Shown: one piece after another, positions 6,220-14,714 of the stretch | Layout: each line of letters starts with the position of its first letter | How positions within the stretch are numbered: the stretch's first letter is position 1 | Origin: JBHENN01 sp046262015 | Lineage (GTDB): Bacteria; Actinomycetota; CADDZG01; WHSQ01 | Direction: 5' to 3' | DNA: 15,896 bases | Assembly (NCBI GenBank): GCA_046262015.1 | Contig: JBHENN010000045.1 | Location: forward strand, 1-15,896 | Position numbers and translations under genes: made by a program | The notes under the pieces: generated by a model | Seen by the model: only the letters and a program-made list of their open reading frames with translations | Databases searched by the model: none | What the model was told of the DNA's origin: nothing

Positions 6220-7136
6220 ACCTTCAGGGAGATCGCTTCCTTCAGCAGCTCGAAGGTCGCAGGGGTGTGACCGAGCACCTCTCCGTCCGCTTCGATCAAT
6301 AGCGGTCGATCGGCGCTGATCGACGCGCGCACCCGCTTCGCCTCCTCGATCTCCGGATGCGGCAGGTGCTCCCCCTTGTAGATCTTGGGCACCAGGGCGA
6401 CCGCCTCCCGCTTGCGGGCGTGCTCGATCTGGATGTCGAGCACGCCGTCGGTCGGTGCCGCCTTGGGCGCGATCTTCATCCCGCCGCCGAAGAACTGGCA
6501 GTTGGCGACCACGAGGTTGTTCATGGGACCGACGTAGCTGCGGTCCACCAGGTCGACCTCCACCTGCGCCGTCTTGTGCTTGCGCAGGGTCATCCAGAAC
6601 GCGAAGAAATAGATCGTCGGCCCCAGCCAGCGCGGGAGGCGAGCGGCGCGCGCCACGCACTCCGCGCCGATACCGGCCTCGGCGATGTTCGCGAAGTAGC
6701 GGGTCACGGTGGCTCCGTCCTTCTGGAACGTGATCTTCCCGATGTCGATCGGGAACGAGCCGTCGCCGTCGAGATGGGCCACCGCGACGCCGGGCGACGC
6801 CGGCAACCCGAACGTCCTTATGAAGTCCGAGCCGCTGCCGGCCGCAACCACGCCGAGCACCGCGCCCGGATCGATCGCACGGTCGTCTTCGATCATCCCG
6901 TTGACGACCTCGTGGATCGTCCCGTCCCCGCCCATGGCGACGACGAACCGCTTGCCCTGGTGCAGTGCGTCCCGCGCGATCGCGCTCGCGTGACCCCTGC
7001 CTTCGGTCCGCCGGACCTCGTAGGCCAGGTCGCGCGCCTCCAGCCGCTCGATCACCTCTGGGAGGGCGCGCTCCACGCTGCCCCTGCCCGACCGGGGATT
7101 GCAGATGAGGACGAGAGGACCGAAGGGCGAGGTCAC
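6216..7136 (-). CDS. Diacylglycerol kinase-family lipid kinase (DagK/YegS/LCB5 type)
   Basis: 306 residues, typical of bacterial DagK/YegS proteins. NPRSGRG at 13-19 is the phosphate-binding segment, and GGDGT at 69-73 is the nucleotide-binding hallmark. AAGSGSDFIRTFG at 98-110 corresponds to the usual GTGND loop, here GSGSD. GGGMKIAPKAAPTDG further on is the conserved C-terminal-domain segment. The family phosphorylates diacylglycerol or related lipids with ATP at the membrane surface, returning them to phospholipid synthesis; the exact substrate is not readable from sequence. The frame is open 61 codons further upstream, within the preceding gene, but the GTG at 7136 overlaps that gene's stop as GTGA and precedes the conserved first strand. 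It is the last gene of the thiolase/flavoprotein/kinase operon. Confidence 0.88.
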   Translation of the reverse strand: MTSPFGPLVLICNPRSGRGSVERALPEVIERLEARDLAYEVRRTEGRGHASAIARDALHQGKRFVVAMGGDGTIHEVVNGMIEDDRAIDPGAVLGVVAAGSGSDFIRTFGLPASPGVAVAHLDGDGSFPIDIGKITFQKDGATVTRYFANIAEAGIGAECVARAARLPRWLGPTIYFFAFWMTLRKHKTAQVEVDLVDRSYVGPMNNLVVANCQFFGGGMKIAPKAAPTDGVLDIQIEHARKREAVALVPKIYKGEHLPHPEIEEAKRVRASISADRPLLIEADGEVLGHTPATFELLKEAISLKV

Positions 7137-8527
7137 AGGCCGAGGGCGCCCGGGTTCATGATCCCGGCAGGATCCAGCGCCGCCTTGACGGCGACGAGCA
7201 CATCCCACCAGCCGCCCAGCTCGTCGGGCAGCCAGCGCGCCTTCGTACGGCCGATGCCGTGATGGTGGCTGATCGAGCCGCCGGCGCCGAGGCACGCCGG
7301 CATCCCCACCTCCCACCACCGGTTCAGGGTCCGTCCGGCCTGCTCGTCATCGGAGGACGCCGACGCCAGGGTGAAGTACAGACAGCCGCCGTCGGGGTAG
7401 ACGTGCGACAGGTGACAGCCGACCAGGTCGGCTTCGGCCGCCAACGCGTCCTTCATGGAGTGATACAGCGGTCGCAGGATGCTCCACGTCCCGGACACCT
7501 CCATAGTGTCGACCGCCGCATGCGGACCCAGCACGCCCGAGCCGTCCATGAGCTCCAGGTACGCGCCGACCGCGTCGTTGCGGTGAGCCCACCAATGCGC
7601 CACCAGCTCCGCCGGAGCAGGCCGGCCTGCGGCCAGGTCCCCGGCCCGCGTTGCTCGGGCGGCCCCGTCGGGACCGTCGAAGGACAGCAGAAGCACCGCG
7701 CCGGAAGGAGGCTCGTCGAGCCTGCGGAAGAAGATCGCCGCGTCGTCGGGGTCGTACAAGCGCACCAGCGTTGGCCGCAGGTCGCTCTGGACGATAGCGC
7801 GGCACGCCGCGACACCATCGGCCATGTGCTCGAACGTCACGCATGCGTGGGCCCGGTCCGAGACCAGCAGCTGCACGCGCAACGTGGCTTCGGTCACGAT
7901 CCCGAGCGTGCCCTCCGAGCCGATCATCAGCGACGCGACGTCGGGTCCGATCGCGCGGCGCGGAACGGTCTTCGATCGCACGACCTCACCCCCGGGAAGG
8001 ACCGCCTCGAGGCTGGCAAGGATGCGCTCGATCCCACCGTAGCGGGCCGAGAGCTGTCCGCACGCGCGCGTCGCCACCCATCCGCCGACGGTCGATATGT
8101 GCAGCGACTGGGGCTCGTGGCCTGTGGTGAGACCGGCCGCGGCCAGCTCCTCGCCCAGCACCGCGCCCCCGACCCCCGCCTGCGCGCGCACGAGGCGGCT
8201 CTTCTGGTCCACATCGAGGACCCGGTCCATCGCCGACATGTCGACCACGACCGCGCCGGTCCCTGGTTCGATGCCCCGGCACACGCCCGACCCCGCGCCG
8301 TAGGGCACCACCGGCGTCGCCGTGCTCTGGGCCCACGCGAGCACCTGGGCGACCTCCGCGGTGGCGCGCGGGCGGACCACCGCCGCCGGGCCTCTCGGCG
8401 CGCCGCCACCCCTGCGACGCAGCAACGCGCTTGCCGATAGGTCGTCGCCGAAGCGAGCCCGCTCGTCTCCGGTGTCGACGATCGCGGCGGGATCGAGGAA
8501 CCCGGCGAGCTCGTCGGCGATCTTCAC
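7133..8527 (-). CDS. FAD-binding oxidase of the alkyl-DHAP synthase (AGPS-like) family
   Basis: 464 residues. The N-terminal PCMH-type FAD domain shows PYGAGSG (75-81), STVGGWVATRACGQ (145-158) and GSEGTLG (203-209). The C-terminal FAD-oxidase domain has HVYPDGGCLYFT (375-386) and the triple-histidine loop SHHHGIG (420-426), ending in KAALDPAGIMNPG. The HHH loop and the TVGGW region separate it from D-lactate or glycolate oxidases and match alkyldihydroxyacetonephosphate synthase-like proteins. True AGPS swaps the acyl chain of acyl-DHAP for a fatty alcohol, the step that makes ether lipids, with FAD as cofactor. Bacterial relatives may have other substrates. It is joined by GTGA overlaps to thiolase upstream and the lipid kinase downstream. 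A much longer open frame exists upstream but is the thiolase gene's antiphase. Confidence 0.82.
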   Translation of the reverse strand: MKIADELAGFLDPAAIVDTGDERARFGDDLSASALLRRRGGGAPRGPAAVVRPRATAEVAQVLAWAQSTATPVVPYGAGSGVCRGIEPGTGAVVVDMSAMDRVLDVDQKSRLVRAQAGVGGAVLGEELAAAGLTTGHEPQSLHISTVGGWVATRACGQLSARYGGIERILASLEAVLPGGEVVRSKTVPRRAIGPDVASLMIGSEGTLGIVTEATLRVQLLVSDRAHACVTFEHMADGVAACRAIVQSDLRPTLVRLYDPDDAAIFFRRLDEPPSGAVLLLSFDGPDGAARATRAGDLAAGRPAPAELVAHWWAHRNDAVGAYLELMDGSGVLGPHAAVDTMEVSGTWSILRPLYHSMKDALAAEADLVGCHLSHVYPDGGCLYFTLASASSDDEQAGRTLNRWWEVGMPACLGAGGSISHHHGIGRTKARWLPDELGGWWDVLVAVKAALDPAGIMNPGALGL

Positions 8528-9720
8528 GGGCGCCGGACGATCGTGGCGATGCCCTGGCCGACCCCGATGCACATCGTCGCGAGCCCGTAGCGCGCCTGTT
8601 GGCGCGCCATCTCGTGGACGAGGGAGGTGAGGATGCGGGCCCCGGAGCAGCCGAGGGGATGCCCGAGAGCGATCGCGCCCCCGTTGACGTTGACCTTGCT
8701 GGGGTCGAGGCCGAGCTCCTTGATGCACGCGAGCGACTGCGCGGCGAATGCCTCGTTGAGCTCGATGAGGTCGATATCGTCGAGCGTCAGGCCCGCACGC
8801 GTGAGCGCCTTCCGGGTCGCGTACACCGGCCCGATCCCCATCCGCTGGGGCTCGACGCCGGTGACCGCAGACGTCACCACCCGCGCCAGCGGAGCCCATC
8901 CCGCGCGGGTCGTCGCCTCCGGCGAGGCGAGCAGCACGCACGCGGCGCCATCGTTGATCCCCGACGAGTTGCCCGCGGTCACGCTCCCGCGCTCGGTGAA
9001 CGCCGGCTTCAGGGAGGCGAGCTTCTCCAGCGTCGTGTCGGGGCGCGGGGGCTCGTCCTCGTGCACGACCACGGCCCCGTCCCGGGGCTGGGGGATCTCG
9101 ATCGGCACGATCTCGTCCTTGAACCGCCCTTCCTCGCGGGCAGCGACGGCGCGCCGGTGGCTCTCGAGCGCGAACGCGTCTTGCTCGGCGCGGGTTATGC
9201 CGTAGTCCCGGCCGTTGATCTCGGCCGTCTCCCCCATCGCATGCGAGCCGTACGCGTCCGCGAGCCGCGGGTTGACGAAGCGCCATCCCATGGTCGTGTC
9301 GTAGACCTCGAGAGTGCGCTGGAACGGTGTGGCGGCCTTGCCGGTGACGACCGGAGCGCGGGTCATCGACTCGGAGCCGCGGGCGATCACCAGATCGGCC
9401 TCCCCCGATCGGATCTGGCGGTACCCGCTGTTGACCGCCTCGAGCCCGGACCCGCACAAACGGTTGACCGTTGCCCCGGGGACCTCGACGGGGAGACCGG
9501 CGAGCAGCAGCGCCATCCGGGCGACGTTCCGATTGTCCTCCCCGGCCTGGTTGGCCGCCCCCCACTGGACGTCGTCGACCTCACCCGGGGCAAGCCCCGT
9601 CCGGTCCACCACGGCCGCGATCACGTGTGCCGCCAGGTCATCGGGCCGCACCGCGGCCAGCGCGCCGCCGAACCTGCCCATCGGCGTCCGCACCGCGTCG
9701 ATGATGAAGACGTCCTTCAC
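8524..9720 (-). CDS. Thiolase (acetyl-CoA C-acyltransferase family)
   Basis: 398 residues, standard for the family. The nucleophile Cys89 lies in VNRLCGSG (85-91), the catalytic histidine is His354 in GHPLG (353-357), and the second cysteine is Cys384 in CIGVGQG. NGGAIALGHPLGCSGAR is the classical thiolase signature. The overall flavour (NQAGEDNRNVARMA, GINDGA) is that of degradative or beta-ketoadipyl-CoA-type thiolases. It cleaves 3-ketoacyl-CoA with CoA to acetyl-CoA and a shortened acyl-CoA, or the reverse. The start is GTG at 9720, with GAGG about 9 nt upstream. It is the first gene of the three-gene run ending in the lipid kinase, 48 bp below the protease gene. No hydroxyacyl-CoA dehydrogenase or hydratase is in the window, so a full beta-oxidation set is not present here. 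Confidence 0.93.
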   Translation of the reverse strand: MKDVFIIDAVRTPMGRFGGALAAVRPDDLAAHVIAAVVDRTGLAPGEVDDVQWGAANQAGEDNRNVARMALLLAGLPVEVPGATVNRLCGSGLEAVNSGYRQIRSGEADLVIARGSESMTRAPVVTGKAATPFQRTLEVYDTTMGWRFVNPRLADAYGSHAMGETAEINGRDYGITRAEQDAFALESHRRAVAAREEGRFKDEIVPIEIPQPRDGAVVVHEDEPPRPDTTLEKLASLKPAFTERGSVTAGNSSGINDGAACVLLASPEATTRAGWAPLARVVTSAVTGVEPQRMGIGPVYATRKALTRAGLTLDDIDLIELNEAFAAQSLACIKELGLDPSKVNVNGGAIALGHPLGCSGARILTSLVHEMARQQARYGLATMCIGVGQGIATIVRRP

Positions 9721-9768
9721 GCCACGAATCCTCGCATGCGGCCCGCGACCGGTCGGTGGGACCGCGGC

Positions 9769-11877
9769 TCAGCCGCGCAGCTTGGCGTTGGTGACGACCA
9801 GCGCGAAGTCCTGGTCGGTGCGGCCCCTCCGGTTCGGCAGCGCGTCACCGATGATGTTCGCAGCCGTCACCGTAAGCGTGTAGCTCCTGCGGCCGGGCTT
9901 CTTCACGAAGACGTTCTCGACGTTGTTCTTGCGGTCTGCCGTGCCGCCACGGACGGACCACCCACGCGCGAAGACGTTCCCCCGGTAGGTCCCGTCGCCG
10001 CGGACCACGAGATCGAGGTCGTTCACCCATGCGGGCAGCTTGCCGCCGAGTCCGTGACCGGGCGCGTCGGTCCATGTCAGCGTCGCCTTCAGCGGTTCGT
10101 GAGGATCGCGTGCGACCAGCTTGAAGCGGCGCGCCTGGCGGCTGTCGGTGAACACGATGGACTGGTCCACGTGCACCGCGCCCCTGGCCCATGCGCGGAT
10201 GACGTTGCCCAGGCTGAAGCGCCCCCAGCCCTGCTGGTTGTTCGGGATGGGCGTGAGAGGCACCCCGTTCGCATCGACCCCCCCGCTGCGAGCGAGGTCG
10301 ATCGCCCGGTTCACGAACGCCGCCTTGACGAGGGCCGGCGACGGGGTCCGCTTGCTGAAGCGCCCCCGGTACCAGTCGACGAACACGGCATAGCCCCCAC
10401 TCACGTGCGGCGAGGCCATCGACGTGCCGGTGCACGGAGCGTGCAGGGGTGACGGCAGACGGTCGCTGGAGGTGCCGGAGAGCCCGCACAGCGTGCCCTG
10501 GGTAGCCCGGGTGGACATCACGTTCTCGCCGGGAGCCACGAGGTCGGGCAGGAGTCTCCCGTCCAGCGCCGGTCCATGAGCCGAGCAGGTGCACAGGTCG
10601 TCGACGCCCGGCCCCGCACCCGTGACGCTCGGCCGGTCCCCGCTACCGCCGACGCGGATGAGGTTCTTGCCCTCATCGGGCGAGCCCTGGGTCGAGACAC
10701 CTCCACCACCGTTCATTATCGAGAACACGAGTCCCATCGGCTGGTCGCCGGCTCGGTGCTCGTTGATGTCGCGCGGGATCGTGTCGAACTCGCGCGTCGC
10801 CTCGTCGTAGCCCTGCGGAGTGCCGGAAGGACCCCACGAGTTGGCCGACAGGATCGCTCCTTCGTCGGCGGCGGCCCGGTACAGGGGCCGGTAACCGCCG
10901 GCGAACGGGTCCGGGGCGGGTGTATGGATCGCGTTCTGCACCACGAGCTTGGCGCCCGGGGCGACCCCCTGGCCGTAGGCGAAACCCTCGAGGTCGCCGA
11001 GCCCGGTCGAGCCGGTGCCGACGATGATCCCCGCGGTGTGGGTGCCGTGCCCGACGGCGTCGTCGCTGTTGCGGGCCGAGCAGAGCGCTCCGTTTGAGAA
11101 CGAGTAGTCGATGCAGGCGGCGACCCGGTCGGATAGCTCCGGGTGGTTGAAGTCCACCCCTCCGTCGACATGGGACACGATCACCCCGGTCCCATCGGCA
11201 CCGATCTTCTCGAGGAACGCGTCGTAGCCCGGGCTGGGCGCGGCGGCGGACTTGCTGCTCGCGACCACCTGGGTGGACCGCTCGTCGCGGAGCCGGGGCC
11301 TGCCGCCGGCATCGGCGACCGAGTAGACCGCGGGCAGCTCGGCGAGCCGCCGGGCCTCCGTCGCCCCTCCGGGAAGTAAGGCAACCGAACCCGTGAGGGC
11401 GGTGAAGCGTCGGGGCCACCCTCCCGCGACGGCCGACGGAGCGAGGAGGGACGGCCCGACGAAGGTCGCCCGCAGCATGGTCGTGTCCGCACCGATGTTG
11501 TCGGCGACGCGCGCCTCGGGAGGGAGGACCCCCGCCCAGCGCACGCCGTCCAGCGCGCGCAGCGAGCGGGTCTGTGGGGCCGTGGCCCACACCAGGTACG
11601 ACAGCGGAGCCAGGGGCTGGACGAGCCGGGCACCCGTCCCGGCCAGCCGCTCGACGAATCCCGGCAGCCCGTAGGCGGTCCCTTGGACGAGCACCAGGTC
11701 GTGCCCCACCGGGTCGGTGGCGCCTAGGTCCCGCACGGGGTCGACCGTGCCGCTGGAGAACGGGATCGAGAACAACGAGCTCGACCGAGAGGCAGGTTCG
11801 GCCCCCACCGCGCTCCCGCTCGGCGCGAGCGAGGCCGCCAGCATCAGGGCGGCAACGGCTCTGGTCACGGATCGCAC
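9769..11877 (-). CDS. Secreted subtilisin-family (S8) serine protease, KP-43-like
   Basis: 702 residues. A Sec signal peptide (MRSVTRAVAALMLAASLAPS, then a likely cleavage after SAVGA at 26) leads to a roughly 190-residue N-terminal region that may be a propeptide. The catalytic Asp238 is in HVDGG, His277 in GHGTHTAG and Ser486 in GTSMASPHVSGG. Asn389 in SIMNGGGG is the probable oxyanion residue, in an unusual setting compared with the usual AAGN. A C-terminal beta-rich domain (LTWTDAPG, NDLDLVV, DRKNNVENVFV, YTLTV) matches the jelly-roll tail of KP-43-type subtilases. Six cysteines (255, 266, 429, 431, 464, 482) could form disulfides outside the cell. GTG at 11877 has GGAGG 4-5 nt away. Substrate unknown; general extracellular proteolysis is the default. 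Confidence 0.9.
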   Translation of the reverse strand: MRSVTRAVAALMLAASLAPSGSAVGAEPASRSSSLFSIPFSSGTVDPVRDLGATDPVGHDLVLVQGTAYGLPGFVERLAGTGARLVQPLAPLSYLVWATAPQTRSLRALDGVRWAGVLPPEARVADNIGADTTMLRATFVGPSLLAPSAVAGGWPRRFTALTGSVALLPGGATEARRLAELPAVYSVADAGGRPRLRDERSTQVVASSKSAAAPSPGYDAFLEKIGADGTGVIVSHVDGGVDFNHPELSDRVAACIDYSFSNGALCSARNSDDAVGHGTHTAGIIVGTGSTGLGDLEGFAYGQGVAPGAKLVVQNAIHTPAPDPFAGGYRPLYRAAADEGAILSANSWGPSGTPQGYDEATREFDTIPRDINEHRAGDQPMGLVFSIMNGGGGVSTQGSPDEGKNLIRVGGSGDRPSVTGAGPGVDDLCTCSAHGPALDGRLLPDLVAPGENVMSTRATQGTLCGLSGTSSDRLPSPLHAPCTGTSMASPHVSGGYAVFVDWYRGRFSKRTPSPALVKAAFVNRAIDLARSGGVDANGVPLTPIPNNQQGWGRFSLGNVIRAWARGAVHVDQSIVFTDSRQARRFKLVARDPHEPLKATLTWTDAPGHGLGGKLPAWVNDLDLVVRGDGTYRGNVFARGWSVRGGTADRKNNVENVFVKKPGRRSYTLTVTAANIIGDALPNRRGRTDQDFALVVTNAKLRG

Positions 11878-11954
11878 GGGACCTCCAGGTCGAAAGTGGG
11901 GGGTCGACTCGGCTCCGACACGATTCTCCCCCGGCGTCCGCCCCCCTGCTCCTC

Positions 11955-12011
11955 CCGCCGAGTGGGTGAGTGCCCCGCCCTATATATGTAGGTTTTTCAC
12001 CCACTCGGCGG
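11955..12011. repeat. 15-bp perfect inverted repeat with AT-rich core after the helicase gene
   Basis: Arms CCGCCGAGTGGGTGA (11955-11969) and TCACCCACTCGGCGG (11997-12011) are exact inverse complements around a 27-base loop holding TATATATG and TTTTT. It begins 12 nt past the helicase stop and is the most AT-rich spot in the area. It may end helY transcription as a long-stem hairpin, act as an operator, or serve as the promoter zone of the protease gene 78 bp further on. No T-tract follows the stem on the minus strand, so it is not a textbook terminator. Confidence 0.7.
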
Positions 12012-12022
12012 CAGCGCGCCGC

Positions 12023-14674
12023 TCAGAGGTCCAGCGAGGAGTACGCGACGACCCCCCGATGCAGCCCCTCGATCGCCGCCCGGATCCCCCGCCCCACCGG
12101 CGATCCCTCCTCGATATCCTGCAGCTGGCGCAGCAGGTCGACGAGCTGCTTGACCGAGCGGACGAAGTCGCCGGGAGCATCCTCGTCGCCCAGGACCGTA
12201 TCGAGGGGTTCGCCGCGCGCCCACCGGAAGGCGATGTCGGCGAAGCCCCGATCCGGCTCGCGCGTGAGGTCGAGGCCGCGCTCGTCCTCGGCGCGCCGGA
12301 CCCGCTTCCATAGGACCATCAGCCGCTGCCACACCTCGTCGCACGCCGGGGTGGGCATCTGCAGCACCTCGGGCGCGTCGGGACCGCGCGTCTCGTAGAC
12401 CAGCGTCGAGCACACGGCCGCGATCTCGGCCGGATCGAGCGGCTCCAGGAGACCCTCCTCGAGGGTCTCCACCACGAGGAGGTCGGACTCGTTGTAGACC
12501 CGGGCGAGGGTGCCGCCCTTGTCCGTCAATGCCCACCCCTCGATGTAGCCGAACCCCTCGAGGACCTCGAGCACGCGCTCGAAGCGGCGCGCCAGCGTGG
12601 CGGTGCGCCGATGGATCCGGCGCTCGATCAACGTCAGCTCGCGCTCGAGCCGACGGGCGCGGTCGGCGAAGTGGATGTGCCTGCCGAGCTCGGGGCACCG
12701 GTGGCAAGGGTGTAGCTCGACCGCACGGCGCGCCGCCTTCACCTCCCCCGCCTGCCCGCCGTCCGTCTCGGACTCCGGCTCCGGCCGGGGTGAAGGGGGG
12801 AGCAAGTCCTCCAGGCGGGCGCTGAGCGCCCGGCGCGCCGCGGCGTCCCGCACCCGGAAGTCCCGCGGGAGCCGGACCCGTCCGATCGGCGCCGGTGGGT
12901 CCCTGAGGTCGTTGGGCGCGAACCGCGTCATGGTGTTGGCGGCCGACAGCGCCAGCACGCGTGGGGTCCTCTGGGAGTCGCGCCGGGTGACCTCCAGCAC
13001 GGCGTACCTGCCCCTGCGTTTGCCTCCGGCTATCTCGATCACGTCGCCGGGTACGAGAGCGTCGATCGCCCGCAGCACGCTCTCGCCGCGGCTCCGGGCT
13101 GCGCGCGGGTCGGCCCGCTCCAGCTTCCGGAGCTCCTCCACCAGTCCCGAATACCCGGTGAAGTCGCCCAGGTCGCAGTGCGTCTTCTCGCGGTACGACG
13201 CCGAGTAAGCCTCCAGTCGCTCCCTGCTCTGCTCGAGCTGCACGACATCGCGGTCGGCCTGGAACTGCGCGAACGAGAGGTTGACGAGATGCTCTGCCTC
13301 GGCCCGATCGTAGGTCCGGATGAGGTTGACCGCCATGTTGTACGAGGGCTGGAACGAGGACTGCAGCGGATACGTCCTGGTAGATGCCAGCCTCGTGATG
13401 GTGTCGAACGGGGTGAAGCGCTGTAACAGGACGACGCTGTGCCCCAGCTCGTCGATCCCTCGCCGCCCGGCGCGCCCCGAGAGCTGCGTGTACTGACCCG
13501 GCGTCATGAGCTCGTGCTTCTCGCCGGTGAACTTCATCAAGCTCTCGATCACGACCGTTCGGGCAGGCATGTTGATCCCTAGAGCGAGCGTCTCGGTAGC
13601 GAACACCGCCTTGACCAACCCGCGCCCGAACAGCTCTTCGACCGTCTCCTTGAACGGCGGGATCATCCCCGCGTGGTGGGCCGCCACGCCGCGCGCCAGA
13701 CCCCCGATCCACGCGTCGTACCCGAGGACGTCGAGCTCGTTCGGCGACAGCTCGGCCACGCGTTCGTCCGCGTAGGCGAGGATCTCTTGGCGTTCATCGC
13801 TGGTGGTGAGCCGGACACCGTCGTGGAGGCACTGGCGAACCGCGTCGTCGCAGCCGCGGCGCGAGAAGATGAAGTAGATCGCCGGGAGCATCCCCTCGCC
13901 CCCCAGTCGTTCGATCACCTCGGTACGCCGTGGGATGCGTGCGCGCTTCTCGTGGACGCGCCGGCCTCCTCGGCCGGGTCGCTCCGCTCCCCTACGCCTC
14001 CGGCGGTCGAGCTCGCGCCCCCGGGGGTTGGGCAGGATGCGGCCGTCCGGTCTCTGAACGAACATGGGCAGCAGCTCGTCCGCGGCGAAGTACCAGTGGC
14101 GGATCTCGACCGGGCGCCGCTCCTCGATGACGATCTCGGTTCGGCCACGCAGCGTCTGCAACCAGTCCCCGAACTCCTCGGTGTTGGACACGGTCGCCGA
14201 CAGCGACACGATCTGCACGTCGACGGGCAGGTGGATCAGGATCTCTTCCCACACCGCACCGCGGTACCGATCCTGGAGGTAGTGGACCTCGTCGAGGACG
14301 ACGTAGTGCAGGCCCCGCAGCTCGGGAGAGTCCTCGTAGATCATGTTGCGAAGGACCTCAGTCGTCATGACGACGATCGGCGCGGTCCCGTTGACCGAGT
14401 TATCTCCGGTGAGGAGCCCCACGCTGCGGGGCCCATGGAGACCCACGAAGTCCGCGTACTTCTGATTCGACAGGGCCTTGATCGGCGTCGTGTAGAAGGT
14501 CTTGCCTCCGCCCTGCAGCGCGAGCCATGCGGCGAACTCGCCGACCACCGTCTTGCCGGCGCCGGTCGGCGCGGCGACCAGGACCGATTGTCCGTCGAGC
14601 AGCGCCCGCAGAGCGCGGACCTGATAGTCGTCGAAGCGGTACGGGTAGCCCTCCTGGAAGCCCTCGACCGTCAC
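12023..14674 (-). CDS. helY: HelY-type DExH-box RNA helicase (Ski2/Mtr4-like)
   Basis: 883 residues, near the roughly 900 of mycobacterial HelY. Walker A APTGAGKT is at 35-42, the DEVH box at 128-131, motif III SAT at 159-161, TETLALGINMP at 360-370 and motif VI QLSGRAGRRG at 397-406. A long insertion resembling the Ski2/Mtr4 arch follows, with the conserved HPCHRCPE around 656-662, and the C-terminus is a DSHCT domain. Such proteins unwind RNA using ATP and are thought to aid RNA processing or decay. Residues 212-255 form an Arg-rich linker between the two RecA-like domains. The only plausible start is the GTG at 14674, which has no Shine-Dalgarno, so the N-terminus is uncertain. It lies 40 bp below the small membrane-protein gene in the tatC-helY order seen in actinobacteria. 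Confidence 0.9.
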   Translation of the reverse strand: MTVEGFQEGYPYRFDDYQVRALRALLDGQSVLVAAPTGAGKTVVGEFAAWLALQGGGKTFYTTPIKALSNQKYADFVGLHGPRSVGLLTGDNSVNGTAPIVVMTTEVLRNMIYEDSPELRGLHYVVLDEVHYLQDRYRGAVWEEILIHLPVDVQIVSLSATVSNTEEFGDWLQTLRGRTEIVIEERRPVEIRHWYFAADELLPMFVQRPDGRILPNPRGRELDRRRRRGAERPGRGGRRVHEKRARIPRRTEVIERLGGEGMLPAIYFIFSRRGCDDAVRQCLHDGVRLTTSDERQEILAYADERVAELSPNELDVLGYDAWIGGLARGVAAHHAGMIPPFKETVEELFGRGLVKAVFATETLALGINMPARTVVIESLMKFTGEKHELMTPGQYTQLSGRAGRRGIDELGHSVVLLQRFTPFDTITRLASTRTYPLQSSFQPSYNMAVNLIRTYDRAEAEHLVNLSFAQFQADRDVVQLEQSRERLEAYSASYREKTHCDLGDFTGYSGLVEELRKLERADPRAARSRGESVLRAIDALVPGDVIEIAGGKRRGRYAVLEVTRRDSQRTPRVLALSAANTMTRFAPNDLRDPPAPIGRVRLPRDFRVRDAAARRALSARLEDLLPPSPRPEPESETDGGQAGEVKAARRAVELHPCHRCPELGRHIHFADRARRLERELTLIERRIHRRTATLARRFERVLEVLEGFGYIEGWALTDKGGTLARVYNESDLLVVETLEEGLLEPLDPAEIAAVCSTLVYETRGPDAPEVLQMPTPACDEVWQRLMVLWKRVRRAEDERGLDLTREPDRGFADIAFRWARGEPLDTVLGDEDAPGDFVRSVKQLVDLLRQLQDIEEGSPVGRGIRAAIEGLHRGVVAYSSLDL

Positions 14675-14714
14675 CCGCGCGTGCCGCCCACTCGAGACGG
14701 GGTCCTCGACCCCT

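Noticed and set aside
7133..8527. Flavoprotein as D-lactate dehydrogenase or glycolate oxidase subunit GlcD
   Set aside because: The C-terminal DPxGIMNPG resembles those enzymes, but the HHH loop, TVGGW segment and YPDGGCLYFT block point to the AGPS-like branch. The alternative is kept as a lesser possibility.
8431..10452. 673-codon open frame on the + strand
   Set aside because: It lies antisense to the thiolase, flavoprotein and protease genes, is rich in Arg/Pro/Gly low-complexity sequence and shows no domain motif. Long antisense frames are normal in DNA this GC-rich.
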